DNA of 64,000 nt from Lachnospiraceae bacterium (GCA_017432565.1 JAFRIW010000028.1:62001-126000), one strand, 5' to 3'. Positions 34,091 to 42,525 are shown, counted from the stretch's first letter. The notes: generated by a model not told the origin, from the sequence alone. Translations and numbers: made by a program.

Positions 34091-34118
34091 ATTATACTTT
34101 CGGAGAGAAGCCTGTCAA
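34091..34118 (-). promoter_or_regulatory. SigA promoter of the ribU riboswitch operon
   Basis: TTGACA at 34113-34118 and TATAAT at 34091-34096 (both exact consensus, minus strand) with a 16-bp spacer. Predicted start near 34083 gives an RNA beginning just before the aptamer. Confidence 0.92.
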
Positions 34119-34121
34119 GAA

Positions 34122-34865
34122 TCACAGAAGAGAGATTGCCTTCATCGTCTCCTCGAAGCCCATCTGTCTTCTCCACAGCAGCGATTCGTCCGAGAAATCC
34201 AGTGTCCCGGTGCCGGGCTCATGCTCCAGCTCTCTGGACGGATGCAGCTCGATAAACTGCGTCGTGTCCGGAAGAAAACTGTGGTCGACCTTGTCGCCCG
34301 GATCGAGATAGCTCACGATCATTACATCCGGCTTCAGTCCCCTGAGGGCCGCAATCGGAATTTTGTCGGCTTTTGCCGGATTCGCAAGACCGGGCGGGAT
34401 GATGCCGCCGTCGATATAATGCTTGTCTTCAAAGGTAACGGTCGGATACACACCCGGGTAGGCGGCGCTGGCCATCATGAGCTTTCGCTGGTCGGAGGCC
34501 GGCCGGCCGTTCAGCAGAAAATAGACGGGTTTTTCGTCCTCGACGCAGTAAGCGCAGACATAGACGGGAATTTCGTTTGAGTGAAGGAGTTCTTCCGGAT
34601 AGACTTTCTCAAGATAGGCTCCAAGAGCCGCATCGTCCATTCCGCTGACTTTGGCGATGTCATGCAGATTGTCCCAGACGGCTTCCCGGCCGCGGACGGC
34701 ATACATGAGAGAATTGATGGCACCGATGGAGGTTCCGGCGAGGGTGAGGCTGCTCCGCTCAAGGCCCGCCTGCTCCAGTGCTTCAAACATACCGACCTGG
34801 TACGCGCCTTTGGCGCCGCCGCCGGACAGAACGATTCCCGTACTCCTGCCTCTCAGATTCAGCAT
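34122..34865 (-). CDS. Patatin-like phospholipase / serine esterase
   Basis: 247 residues, cytoplasmic or membrane-associated. Seen: oxyanion motif LSGGGAKGAYQVGM, nucleophile elbow GTSIG (Ser near residue 46) and catalytic Asp in HYIDGGIIPP, the Ser-Asp dyad of RssA/patatin lipases. A short form without the usual N-terminal extension. Also resembles bacterial esterases of the NTE family acting on lysophospholipids. It stands between murA (57 bp upstream) and the ribU promoter, whose -35 starts just three bases past its stop codon. No obvious link to either neighbour. Confidence 0.88.
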   Translation of the reverse strand: MLNLRGRSTGIVLSGGGAKGAYQVGMFEALEQAGLERSSLTLAGTSIGAINSLMYAVRGREAVWDNLHDIAKVSGMDDAALGAYLEKVYPEELLHSNEIPVYVCAYCVEDEKPVYFLLNGRPASDQRKLMMASAAYPGVYPTVTFEDKHYIDGGIIPPGLANPAKADKIPIAALRGLKPDVMIVSYLDPGDKVDHSFLPDTTQFIELHPSRELEHEPGTGTLDFSDESLLWRRQMGFEETMKAISLL

Positions 34866-34922
34866 CTGCCGTCCTCCTGCTGCCTGCCCTGTCTGCCCGC
34901 GCAGGCCCGGTGATGATTAAGG

Positions 34923-36227
34923 TTAAACCGCGCGCATTCCGAACCGTCTCTTCGCGCGCTCCTGTTCTTCGTCGGTGTCGACGCGGGCGATGTCCGCTCC
35001 GAGGCTCCTGAGCTTTTCGGGGAAATCCTCATAGCCGCGCTCGATATAGTGAATATCGTAGATTTCACTCATCCCCTCGGCCGCCAGTGCTGCCAGAACC
35101 AGTGCCGCGCCGGCCCGCAGGTCCGGTGACTGGATCCTGGCGCCCGTGTAGCTGTCCACGCCGGTCACAATGGCTGTGTTGCCCTCGACTTTGATCTGCG
35201 CGCCCATCCGCGCCAGCTCGTCCACATATTTGAAACGGTTTTCAAAAATGCTCTCCGTCACGATGCTGGTTCCCCCGGCCAGGCCGAGAATCACGGTGAT
35301 CTGCGGCTGCATATCCGTCGGGAAGCCCGGGTAGGGCAGCGTTTTGACATTGGTATTGCGCAGGCGCTTGGACGCGGAGACACGCACGGCATCGTCGCTC
35401 TCCATGACCTCGCAGCCGATCTCGATGAGCTTGGCGGTCAGGCACTCCAGGTGCTTGGGAATGACATTGCGGATCGTAATGTCGCCCATGGTGGCAGCTG
35501 CCGCGAACATATAGGTTCCGGCCTCAATCTGATCCGGGATAATCGAATATTCCGTTCCGTGCAGATGGTCCACGCCCCGGATCCTGATCACGTCGGTTCC
35601 GGCGCCGCGGATTCTCGCGCCCATACTGTTCAGGAAGTTGGCCAGATCGACTACATGCGGCTCCTTGGCCGCATTCTCGATGATCGTCGCGCCTTTGGAA
35701 AGCGCCGCAGCCATCATGACATTGATGGTCGCGCCGACAGAGACCACGTCCATATAGATGTGGCCGCCCTCGAGCTGCTCCGCTTCTGCGATAATGTGAC
35801 TGTTTGCTGTATAGACATCCGCACCGAGTGCGCGGAAGCCCTTGATGTGCTGGTCAATCGGACGGGTACCGATCTTGCAGCCGCCCGGGAGCGCCACTTC
35901 CGCGTGGCCGAATTTACCGAGCAGTGCGCCGATCAGGTAATAGGATCCTCTGATTTTGCGGATATATTCATTGTCAACCGGTACATCCTGAACGGGAGCT
36001 CCGTTGATACGGAACGTATGCCGGTCTATTTTCTCAACGATTGCGCCGATACTTTCTGCAGCCTGCAGAATCGCCCGGATGTCACTGACATCGGGGACGT
36101 TCTCCACAACGACCGGCTCATTCGCCATAATGGCGGCAGCAAGAATAGCGAGCGCTGCATTTTTCGCTCCCGCTATCTCGACCTCGCCCGAGAGGGCGTG
36201 CCCGCCTTTAACGATATAATGCTCCAT
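34923..36227 (-). CDS. murA: UDP-N-acetylglucosamine 1-carboxyvinyltransferase
   Basis: 434 residues. First committed step of peptidoglycan precursor synthesis (enolpyruvyl transfer to UDP-GlcNAc). Seen: GAKNAALAILAAAIMANEP, active-site loop LPGGCKIGTRPIDQHIKGF with the catalytic Cys targeted by fosfomycin, YPGFPTDMQPQ and the C-terminal RGYEDFPEKLRSLGA. Low-GC and clostridial genomes often carry two copies (MurAA, MurAB/MurZ); which one this is cannot be decided by eye. A strong promoter lies 60 bp upstream. Confidence 0.96.
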   Translation of the reverse strand: MEHYIVKGGHALSGEVEIAGAKNAALAILAAAIMANEPVVVENVPDVSDIRAILQAAESIGAIVEKIDRHTFRINGAPVQDVPVDNEYIRKIRGSYYLIGALLGKFGHAEVALPGGCKIGTRPIDQHIKGFRALGADVYTANSHIIAEAEQLEGGHIYMDVVSVGATINVMMAAALSKGATIIENAAKEPHVVDLANFLNSMGARIRGAGTDVIRIRGVDHLHGTEYSIIPDQIEAGTYMFAAAATMGDITIRNVIPKHLECLTAKLIEIGCEVMESDDAVRVSASKRLRNTNVKTLPYPGFPTDMQPQITVILGLAGGTSIVTESIFENRFKYVDELARMGAQIKVEGNTAIVTGVDSYTGARIQSPDLRAGAALVLAALAAEGMSEIYDIHYIERGYEDFPEKLRSLGADIARVDTDEEQERAKRRFGMRAV

Positions 36228-36287
36228 ACGGAAACATCTCCCACCAAAAAAAGTGCTCTTATAACGATGTTTGTTATAATCCGTTTT

Positions 36288-36316
36288 AGAATAACTTAAG
36301 AAACGCCGGGTGTCAA
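36288..36316 (-). promoter_or_regulatory. SigA promoter of murA
   Basis: TTGACA (36311-36316) and TATTCT (36288-36293) on the minus strand with a 17-bp spacer, in the space between the M23 peptidase gene and murA. Confidence 0.85.
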
Positions 36317-36363
36317 TTCGCGCCCGCCATCATGGGTCTTTCCGACCCTTAAATGAATGATGT

Positions 36364-37959
36364 CTAGTACGAGATATAGTTCAGCGGGTTGACCGCCGAT
36401 CCGCCGATCCGGATCTCAAAGTGCAGGTGCGGGCCCGTGCTGTTGCCGGTGTTGCCGGAGAGGGCGATTCTCTGTCCCTGTGTCACAGTCTGGCCCGGGG
36501 AAACCAGGCATTTGGACAGGTGTCCGTAGCGGGTCTCCCGGCCGTCCGCATGTGAAATATAAACGACGTTGCCGTATCCGCGCTGCCAGCCGGCCACCGT
36601 GACCGTACCGCCGCAGGAGGCCATGACCGCCGTGCCGGTGGGGACGGCGATGTCCACGCCCTGATGGTTTGTGCTGGCGCCGGCCTTGGGAGCTTTGCGC
36701 CCGCCGAAGCCGGAGGAAATAAATCCGCCGGAAACGGGATAAATATAAGTCGGCGGCGCGACGGTTCCGCGCTCCACGATCATCGGGACCGCTGCCACAA
36801 CCGTCTCTTCCTTTACGATGTCCGTGAAAACCGGAAGGCTGTTTTCGTAAGTGATGTCGGCGACCACTCTCCGATGGCCGGTCACCGGCTCCTGCAGGAC
36901 GACACTCTGCGTGGTGTACCAGGAATTATTGTCTTTATAGATGGTATCCGCCTCATAATCCTCTTCGTAATATTCCTGGATGCAGCTGCGGATGGTCAGC
37001 TCCGGCTCCGGAACGGTCACCGTGATATTATCGCCCGGCCGGATCAGGGAATTCTCGTCGGTCAGCAGCGGATTCATTGCGATCAGGTCATCCAGAGACA
37101 GATCATAGCGGAACGCGATGCCGGACAGCGTATCGCCCGCCGCCACTTCGTGAATCTGGCTGGTCTCCTTCTCCCGCAGGACCTCCTCCACCGCTTCCTG
37201 CGCCGTGATGATCTGGCTGGCAGGAAGATAGGACTCGACGACTTCGATTTTCTCAACAAAATCCAGGGACTGCAGTCCCAGCTCATAATCCTCAAAATCT
37301 GTCTGTACCTTGGGCAGAAGCGCCTGGGAAAACTGATTCCAGACGGCCTGAATACCGGCAGAGGGCAGGTATTCCTCCCGCAGAGCGATCTCCTGCCGGG
37401 CTTCCTGTTCGCCTACCGAGACAACACTGGCGGTCAGAACGTTGATTTCCCGGGTCGGGTCCGGCGCGAGATTGACCACGAACTGCCCGTCCGGGTCATA
37501 TTTTGCCAGCGTTCCCTGCAGGAAGGCCAGCACCTCCTCCTTCGAGCGGAGGCTGACGATGAAATCGGCGATTTTGACCGTATAACACCGCTCCAGCGTC
37601 TCCTGAGCGGCGGTCCGGAGCACATCCTCCATGGCGTCGGTCATTTCCCGTCTGCCCGTGACGCGTCCCCAGTACACTTCCTCTCCGGTCAGTTCCAGCT
37701 CCGCCTCGGCAAAAACCAGCTCACCGCCCTCGGACGGCAGCGAGCGCCGCGCGGTCCGGAGGCACTCGAGAGCCTCTTCCTCGTCCGCGCAGGTACCCAC
37801 CTCTGTCCCGTTCAGGAAAACATGGAAATAATTATTGCCCTCGTGGCGGATCACCGGCTCGAAGCCGGGCATCAGAAATAAGCTGACCGCAAGCGCGATC
37901 AGCGATCCTTCCAGCCGCCAGAGCCGTATTTTGGAATCATGTGTGGTCCGTCTTCTCAT
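36364..37959 (-). CDS. M23 peptidoglycan endopeptidase with G5 and LysM domains
   Basis: 531 residues. N-terminal membrane anchor (IALAVSLFLMPGF near residue 20), a long extracellular helical/beta region (about 50-265), a LysM module around 268-313 (HEVAAGDTLSGIAFRYDLSLDDLIAMNP, split), a G5 domain about 330-395 (SVVLQEPVTGHRRVVADITY) and a C-terminal M23/LytM domain with zinc ligands in NHQGVDIA and HLHFEIR plus GRETRYGHLS. Acts on wall peptide crossbridges or serves as a divisome/spore activator if catalytically silent, but the Hx3D and HxH ligands look intact. No clear ribosome site: the 18 bases before the ATG are CTGT repeats. Follows the coiled-coil membrane protein gene. Confidence 0.9.
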   Translation of the reverse strand: MRRRTTHDSKIRLWRLEGSLIALAVSLFLMPGFEPVIRHEGNNYFHVFLNGTEVGTCADEEEALECLRTARRSLPSEGGELVFAEAELELTGEEVYWGRVTGRREMTDAMEDVLRTAAQETLERCYTVKIADFIVSLRSKEEVLAFLQGTLAKYDPDGQFVVNLAPDPTREINVLTASVVSVGEQEARQEIALREEYLPSAGIQAVWNQFSQALLPKVQTDFEDYELGLQSLDFVEKIEVVESYLPASQIITAQEAVEEVLREKETSQIHEVAAGDTLSGIAFRYDLSLDDLIAMNPLLTDENSLIRPGDNITVTVPEPELTIRSCIQEYYEEDYEADTIYKDNNSWYTTQSVVLQEPVTGHRRVVADITYENSLPVFTDIVKEETVVAAVPMIVERGTVAPPTYIYPVSGGFISSGFGGRKAPKAGASTNHQGVDIAVPTGTAVMASCGGTVTVAGWQRGYGNVVYISHADGRETRYGHLSKCLVSPGQTVTQGQRIALSGNTGNSTGPHLHFEIRIGGSAVNPLNYISY

Positions 37960-37998
37960 TCTGTCTGTGTCTGTCTGTGCCGTCCCCTGTGCAGGTGA

Positions 37999-38742
37999 TT
38001 ACAGGCCCTGTGTGGCCAGCGAAACAATCTGCAGAAGAATCACGGCAATCAGGAGGCCCAGTCCCACCGGCAGGAAGCGGAAAAGACCCATCTTCTTTTC
38101 GATCATGGCAGACTGCTCTTTTTCCTTTTCTTCCAGTTGCAAGAGGCGTCCGGAAAGCTCATCCATTCTTCCGGAGAGCTGTGTGAGGCTTCCGGAGAGC
38201 GCAGTGATCTTTTCCGTCAGATCTTTGGACTGCTTTTCCAGCTCCTGTGCGGTCGACGCCTGGATGTTCCGGTAGACCCGCACGTTTTCTCTGTGATTGA
38301 AGTCGTCGGACTGCTGCAGCATCTGGGCGATTTTCTCCTGACTTTCCTGTACGGAGGCGATAATTCCTTCGCGCAGTTCATCCTGAGAGACTCCCTCCGC
38401 CGGGACAGGTCTGCCCAGGCGCTCCGAGAGCTCCCGGAGGGCATCGCGCATCGAAGAGGTGGTCTCCATGTTCATTTCACGCAGACGTTCGATCAGAATA
38501 CTGTTCTTTTCGTACAGGTCCTGCAGCTCTCTGAGATTGAGCGCGTACTCAGCTACTTCATCGCGCAGCTGATCCCTTTCCATCTCCTCGGCAAAGCCGT
38601 TGGCGCGGATCAGGGCATCTCCGTTCGAAAAGCCCTCTCTGCCGCCCGAATAATCCAGCTCCAGTTCTTCCTGTGTCTCCTGGATTCTCCGCTCCACCTC
38701 TGCCTGAATCTCAGCAAATTCATCATCTAATCCGATGCCCAT
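37999..38742 (-). CDS. Coiled-coil protein with C-terminal membrane anchor, function unknown
   Basis: 247 residues. Almost wholly helical and highly charged: predicted coiled coils around residues 5-25, 60-105, 115-150 and 160-215, then a single hydrophobic segment FRFLPVGLGLLIAVILLQIVSLA at the C-terminus (given in two parts here), i.e. a tail-anchored topology with the bulk in the cytoplasm. No enzymatic motif. Start at ATG 38742 preceded by AGAGGTAG; the longer reading begins in the AT-rich leader. It is followed by the LysM/G5/M23 wall endopeptidase, so a regulator or scaffold of wall hydrolysis is a possible role. I do not recognise a named family. Confidence 0.8.
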   Translation of the reverse strand: MGIGLDDEFAEIQAEVERRIQETQEELELDYSGGREGFSNGDALIRANGFAEEMERDQLRDEVAEYALNLRELQDLYEKNSILIERLREMNMETTSSMRDALRELSERLGRPVPAEGVSQDELREGIIASVQESQEKIAQMLQQSDDFNHRENVRVYRNIQASTAQELEKQSKDLTEKITALSGSLTQLSGRMDELSGRLLQLEEKEKEQSAMIEKKMGLFRFLPVGLGLLIAVILLQIVSLATQGL

Positions 38743-38789
38743 TTTTCTACCTCTTCTGTTTGAACCAATGGGATTTACCCGCAATATCA

Positions 38790-38806
38790 TTGTGTAAAAT
38801 TCACAA
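38790..38806. promoter_or_regulatory. Short inverted repeat in AT-rich leader
   Basis: TTGTG / CACAA arms around a seven-base centre, 48 bp upstream of the coiled-coil gene in a markedly AT-rich 150-bp segment. That segment probably holds the promoter, but several TTxACA/TAxxxT pairs compete and none is clearly best. Confidence 0.35.
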
Positions 38807-38937
38807 TTTTTTTCTTCGAAATCGCTTTCTTTTGTAAAGATTTACCAGTTTTTCACACTTCGTTCATACTTTTGTTACAAATTGATGATATTTTATATAT
38901 AAAGAGATCGCGACATCGACAGAATTTTTTCATAATA

Positions 38938-38963
38938 GCCCGGGCGTCGAAAGGCGTCCGGGC
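38938..38963 (-). terminator. Probable terminator after the alarmone synthetase gene
   Basis: GCCCGGACGCC and GACGCCCGGGC form an 11-bp, mostly GC stem with a four-base loop, 10 bp past the stop codon. The trailing minus-strand sequence TATTATG is only moderately T-rich, so efficiency is uncertain. Confidence 0.65.
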
Positions 38964-38972
38964 ACTCCTCAT

Positions 38973-39605
38973 TTATAAGGCGGAATATTTCTGAATCTCC
39001 GTGTTGAGCTCCAGCATCCGCTCGTCCAGTGCCGTCACCATCTCCGCGCACTCCCTCAGCTCGCGGGTGATATGCTCCGGTGCATCCCCGACAAACTTGT
39101 ACTGAATCTTGTGCTCGAGGCTGGCCCAGAAATCCATCGCAATTGTGCGGATCTGGATCTCTGCCTTCGTGTCGATGATCCGGTCGGAAAGATAGACCGG
39201 GATCATCACAATCATATGATAGCTGCGGTATCCGCTCGGCTTCGGGGAGGCGATATAGTCCTTGATCGCCAGCACCCGGATATCGCTCTGGTTGCTGATC
39301 ATGTCCGCAATGCGGTAAATATCCGACGTAAAGGAGCAGATGACGCGCACGCCGGCGATGTCATTGCAGTACTTTACCATATTTTCCAACGTCACGTCGT
39401 AGCCGTGGCGCCGCAGTTTTTTCGCTATGCTCTCCGATTTCTTGACCCGGGAGGTGATATGTTCGATGGGATTATACTTGTGAACCATCCTGAACTCTTC
39501 GTTCAGGACGGCCAACTTGGTCTCCATCTGCCGCAGCGCTGCCTGATAGATCAGCATCACCTCTTCATAGCTGTCGGCGTCTTCGCCGGTAACCCGTATC
39601 TCCAT
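38973..39605 (-). CDS. Small alarmone synthetase (RelA/SpoT-domain GTP pyrophosphokinase, RelQ/YjbM type)
   Basis: 210 residues. Makes (p)ppGpp from ATP and GTP/GDP without the hydrolase or TGS/ACT domains of full-length Rel. Seen: SESIAKKLRRHGYDV, NDIAGVRVICSF, ASPKPSGYRSYHMIV (substrate-binding signature with the stacking Tyr) and EIQIRTIAMDFWASLEHKIQYK, followed by a C-terminal helix for tetramer formation. Start fixed at ATG 39605, with GGAG eight bases upstream, five bases after the glmS stop. Cotranscription with glmS ties alarmone synthesis to wall-precursor supply. Confidence 0.92.
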   Translation of the reverse strand: MEIRVTGEDADSYEEVMLIYQAALRQMETKLAVLNEEFRMVHKYNPIEHITSRVKKSESIAKKLRRHGYDVTLENMVKYCNDIAGVRVICSFTSDIYRIADMISNQSDIRVLAIKDYIASPKPSGYRSYHMIVMIPVYLSDRIIDTKAEIQIRTIAMDFWASLEHKIQYKFVGDAPEHITRELRECAEMVTALDERMLELNTEIQKYSAL

Positions 39606-39609
39606 CTTC

Positions 39610-41475
39610 TCACTCCACCGTGACGGACTTGGCCAGGTTTCTCGGCTTGTCCACGTCCAGGCCCTTGGCACAGGACAGATAATAACCCATCAGCTGCAGG
39701 GGAATCACCGCGAGAGATGCCGTAAAGTGCGGATCCGTCCGGGGAATGTAGACCACAAATTCCGCGATGTCCTCCATGGCGTATTTTCCGTATTTTGTCA
39801 GGCCCATCAGGAAGCCGCCGCGGCTTCCGACCTCGACCATGTTGGAGACGGTTTTTTCATACAGATCGTCCTGCGTCGCCACGCAGACAACCAGCGTTCC
39901 CTTCTCGATCAGACTGATGGTCCCGTGCTTTAATTCACCCGCGGCGTAAGCTTCCGAGTGAATATAGCTGATCTCCTTCATTTTCAGGCTGCCTTCCAGG
40001 CAGATCGCGTAATCCAGGCCGCGTCCGATGAAGAAGACGTCCTTCGCGTTGGAGTACTTGGATGCAAACCACTGGATGCGCTCCTGGTCCTCCAGGACTC
40101 TGCGGATTTTGTCGGGCAGCAGCTCCATCTCCGCGAGCATGTTGTTCGCATCGGCGTGCGCAACAGTGCCGCGCACCAGCCCGAACCAGATCGCCAGCAG
40201 ATAAACCGCGATCAGCTGTGCGCTGTAAGCTTTGGTCGTGGCGACCGCGATTTCCGGACCGGCCAGCGTGTAGAAAACGTGATCCGCTTCCCGGGCGATT
40301 GAAGAACCGACGACGTTGACAATGGCCAGTGTCGGCATGCCCATGTCCTTCGCCTTGCGCAGCGCCGCCAGGGAGTCCGCGGTCTCACCGGACTGGCTGA
40401 TGACAATGACCAGTTCCTTCGGGTCCGCCATGACCCGTCTGTAGCGGAATTCGGAGGCGAGCTCCACCCGCACCGGCAGATCCGTCAGATCCTCCGTGAC
40501 ATACTGTGCGGCGACGCCGACATGATAGGCGGAGCCGCAGGCCACCACACAGATCTGGGACAGTTCCCGGATTTCATCCTCTTCCATACCGGTCTGGGAG
40601 AGATCGATCTGATAGTCCGTTTCTCCCTTCTCGTTCTTCTCTTCCCGCACCACGGAACCGATGGTGTTGCGGACTGCCTCGGGCTGTTCGTGGATTTCCT
40701 TCATCATGAAATGCTCGAAGCCGCCTTTTTCGGCGACAGAAGCGTCCCATTCGATCCGGCTGAGAGGCTTGTCCACCACATCGCCGTCCAGATTGAAGAA
40801 AGTCACGCCCTCTCCGGACAGGCGCGCCATCTCGAGATTGTCGATGTAATAGACATCCCGGGTATATTTCAGGATGGCCGGCACGTCCGAGGCGACATAC
40901 TGGTTGTCGCCGGCGGTTCCGATGATCAGCGGGCTGTCCTTGCGCGCCACATAGATTTCATCCGGATAGTCCCGGAACATCACGGCCAGCGCATAGGAGC
41001 CGCGGACACGCACCATGGTTTTGGCCAGGGCGTCGATCGGTCCGACCTTATACTTCTTGTAATAGTAATCCACCAGCTTGACAGCGACTTCCGTGTCCGT
41101 CTGGGAGTAGAATGTGTAACCGTGACGGATCAGCTTGTCTCTGAGTTCCTGGTAGTTCTCAATGATTCCGTTGTGTACGCCGATCACGCTGAAATCGTCC
41201 GAGGCGTGGGGGTGTGCGTTGGTCTCCGACGGCTCCCCGTGCGTCGCCCATCTCGTGTGGCCGATTCCGCAGAAGCCCGGAATTGACCGGCCTCCGTCGG
41301 TTTTCTCCGACAGGACCTTCAGCCGTCCCTTGGCCTTGACCAGAACGGGGTCTTTCTCATGGTCCCGCACCGCAAGACCCGCGGAGTCATATCCGCGGTA
41401 TTCCAGCTTGGATAATCCCTCCAGGAGAATCGGTGCCGCCTGACTGGTTCCTACATAACCGACTATTCCGCACAT
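39610..41475 (-). CDS. glmS: Glutamine--fructose-6-phosphate aminotransferase (isomerising)
   Basis: 621 residues. Makes glucosamine-6-phosphate, entry to UDP-GlcNAc. N-terminal glutaminase with the processed catalytic Cys directly after Met (MCGIVGYVG), GHTRWATHGEP and HPHASDDFSVIGVHNGIIEN; two SIS domains with CGSAYHVGV, ISQSGETADSLAALR and the C-terminal LDVDKPRNLAKSVTVE. Start must be ATG 41475 because Cys must be residue 2; the three residues of the longer reading would block maturation. No glmS ribozyme could be placed: the upstream gene ends six bases before the start. Follows a glycosyltransferase gene, precedes the alarmone synthetase. Confidence 0.96.
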   Translation of the reverse strand: MCGIVGYVGTSQAAPILLEGLSKLEYRGYDSAGLAVRDHEKDPVLVKAKGRLKVLSEKTDGGRSIPGFCGIGHTRWATHGEPSETNAHPHASDDFSVIGVHNGIIENYQELRDKLIRHGYTFYSQTDTEVAVKLVDYYYKKYKVGPIDALAKTMVRVRGSYALAVMFRDYPDEIYVARKDSPLIIGTAGDNQYVASDVPAILKYTRDVYYIDNLEMARLSGEGVTFFNLDGDVVDKPLSRIEWDASVAEKGGFEHFMMKEIHEQPEAVRNTIGSVVREEKNEKGETDYQIDLSQTGMEEDEIRELSQICVVACGSAYHVGVAAQYVTEDLTDLPVRVELASEFRYRRVMADPKELVIVISQSGETADSLAALRKAKDMGMPTLAIVNVVGSSIAREADHVFYTLAGPEIAVATTKAYSAQLIAVYLLAIWFGLVRGTVAHADANNMLAEMELLPDKIRRVLEDQERIQWFASKYSNAKDVFFIGRGLDYAICLEGSLKMKEISYIHSEAYAAGELKHGTISLIEKGTLVVCVATQDDLYEKTVSNMVEVGSRGGFLMGLTKYGKYAMEDIAEFVVYIPRTDPHFTASLAVIPLQLMGYYLSCAKGLDVDKPRNLAKSVTVE

Positions 41476-41480
41476 ACCTG

Positions 41481-42512
41481 TCACTCCTCATTCACACTGT
41501 TTAGTCTGCGCTCCAGAAACGTTCTGTTGGATGTACACTTCAATGCAAGTTTTTTCGGCAGTTTTGTATAGCTTCTCCCCAGTCTGAATCCGGCATAGCG
41601 CGCAGCGCAGCCGGCCGCGAAGGGAAGTATCTCGGCATAAGCCTTTTTTTCCATCAAATAGGATATCACAGCTTTGGCATATCGGACACCCTCTCCTTCC
41701 GAGGGAAACCGTCCGAAGATCTCAGGATGATCGGCCTGAGAGATGCCAAGGTCAAAATTCCGGTGAAACTGCTGGCCCGCCGTGTAATTGTGGGAATGAA
41801 GCACCACCGCCTCCGGCGAGTAGCGGACGGACCAGCCCGCCTGCAGCGCTCTCCCGGTCAGAACCATGTCCTCATTGAAAATCATGTTCTCGGGGAACAG
41901 GCCCAGTTCGAGCAGAACATCCCTCTTGTAGGCTGCACAGACATTGGAGCAGAAATAGGTCTTGATCCCGAGCTCCTTCGCATCCTGTTCGGACTTCACC
42001 CGGGGCGTCTCCGGATAATTGAATGTGCGGGTATAGCGCTCCGCTTCCTTCGCGTCCTCCCCCGCGGCCTGCCGCGCATAGGAGGCAAAAAGTGAAGGAT
42101 CCCCGGACAGCGGCTTCAGGAGGGCCTCAATCAGAAGCGTGTCCGCCGGCACGGCGTCCTGAGTCATCATGATCACATAGTCCGCTCCTTCCGCGGCGCG
42201 CACACCGAGGTTCCGTGTCCGCCCGTGATCGAATTCCTCCTTCCGGATGTGCGTCAGCTCTGTCTCCGGGAACCGGCCGGAAAACTGCTCCTGCGTCAGT
42301 CCCTGCTGTGTGAGAAACTGCTGCCAGGCTTCCTGCTCCGTATTGATCAGACGGATCCGGCGCGCGCGCACCGTCTGCAGGCCGAGCATCTCAAGAAGAC
42401 GGATCAGCTTCCCGTCCGGCTTGTAGACAGGAATGATCACGTCCGCGATACAGCTCTTATCTGACAAGGGAGAGCCGCCATGGCTCTCCCTTTTATGATT
42501 CTCACACATCAT
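41481..42512 (-). CDS. GT2 glycosyltransferase (rhamnosyltransferase-like)
   Basis: About 343 residues; N-terminus uncertain. Seen: ADVIIPVYKPDGKLIRLLEML (given in part), EFDHGRTRNLGVRAAEG, the acceptor-site signature of RfbN-type rhamnosyltransferases, a TQDAVP in the DXD position, and NFDLGISQADHPEIFGRF. Cytoplasmic. The first 16 codons span a perfect 11-bp hairpin (42466-42492); starting at TTG 42467 would place the hairpin outside the gene, while ATG 42512 or 42509 would include it. Neither has a good ribosome site. It ends five bases before glmS. Likely adds rhamnose or a deoxysugar to the glycan built by the genes to the right. Confidence 0.85.
   Translation of the reverse strand: MMCENHKRESHGGSPLSDKSCIADVIIPVYKPDGKLIRLLEMLGLQTVRARRIRLINTEQEAWQQFLTQQGLTQEQFSGRFPETELTHIRKEEFDHGRTRNLGVRAAEGADYVIMMTQDAVPADTLLIEALLKPLSGDPSLFASYARQAAGEDAKEAERYTRTFNYPETPRVKSEQDAKELGIKTYFCSNVCAAYKRDVLLELGLFPENMIFNEDMVLTGRALQAGWSVRYSPEAVVLHSHNYTAGQQFHRNFDLGISQADHPEIFGRFPSEGEGVRYAKAVISYLMEKKAYAEILPFAAGCAARYAGFRLGRSYTKLPKKLALKCTSNRTFLERRLNSVNEE
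42466..42492. other. Perfect 11-bp hairpin at the start of the GT2 gene
   Basis: AAGGGAGAGCC and GGCTCTCCCTT enclose a five-base loop, 34 bp past the LCP stop. On the minus strand it is followed by TTGTCAG, on the + strand by TTTTATG. It could be an attenuator between the LCP gene and the glycosyltransferase, or stop antisense transcription. Confidence 0.6.
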
Positions 42513-42525
42513 GCTCTTTCATCCG

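Noticed and set aside
36334..36348. GGGTC/GACCC hairpin upstream of the murA promoter as a terminator
   Set aside because: Five-base stem without a T-run in either direction; also located upstream of the promoter rather than after a gene end in a useful position.
39606..39671. Longer N-terminus for the alarmone synthetase
   Set aside because: The extra residues are the antiphase of the glmS C-terminus; the ATG at 39605 has a proper ribosome site.
41400..41480. glmS ribozyme
   Set aside because: Only six bases separate the preceding stop from glmS, leaving no room for the ~150-nt ribozyme outside coding sequence, and its conserved core was not seen.
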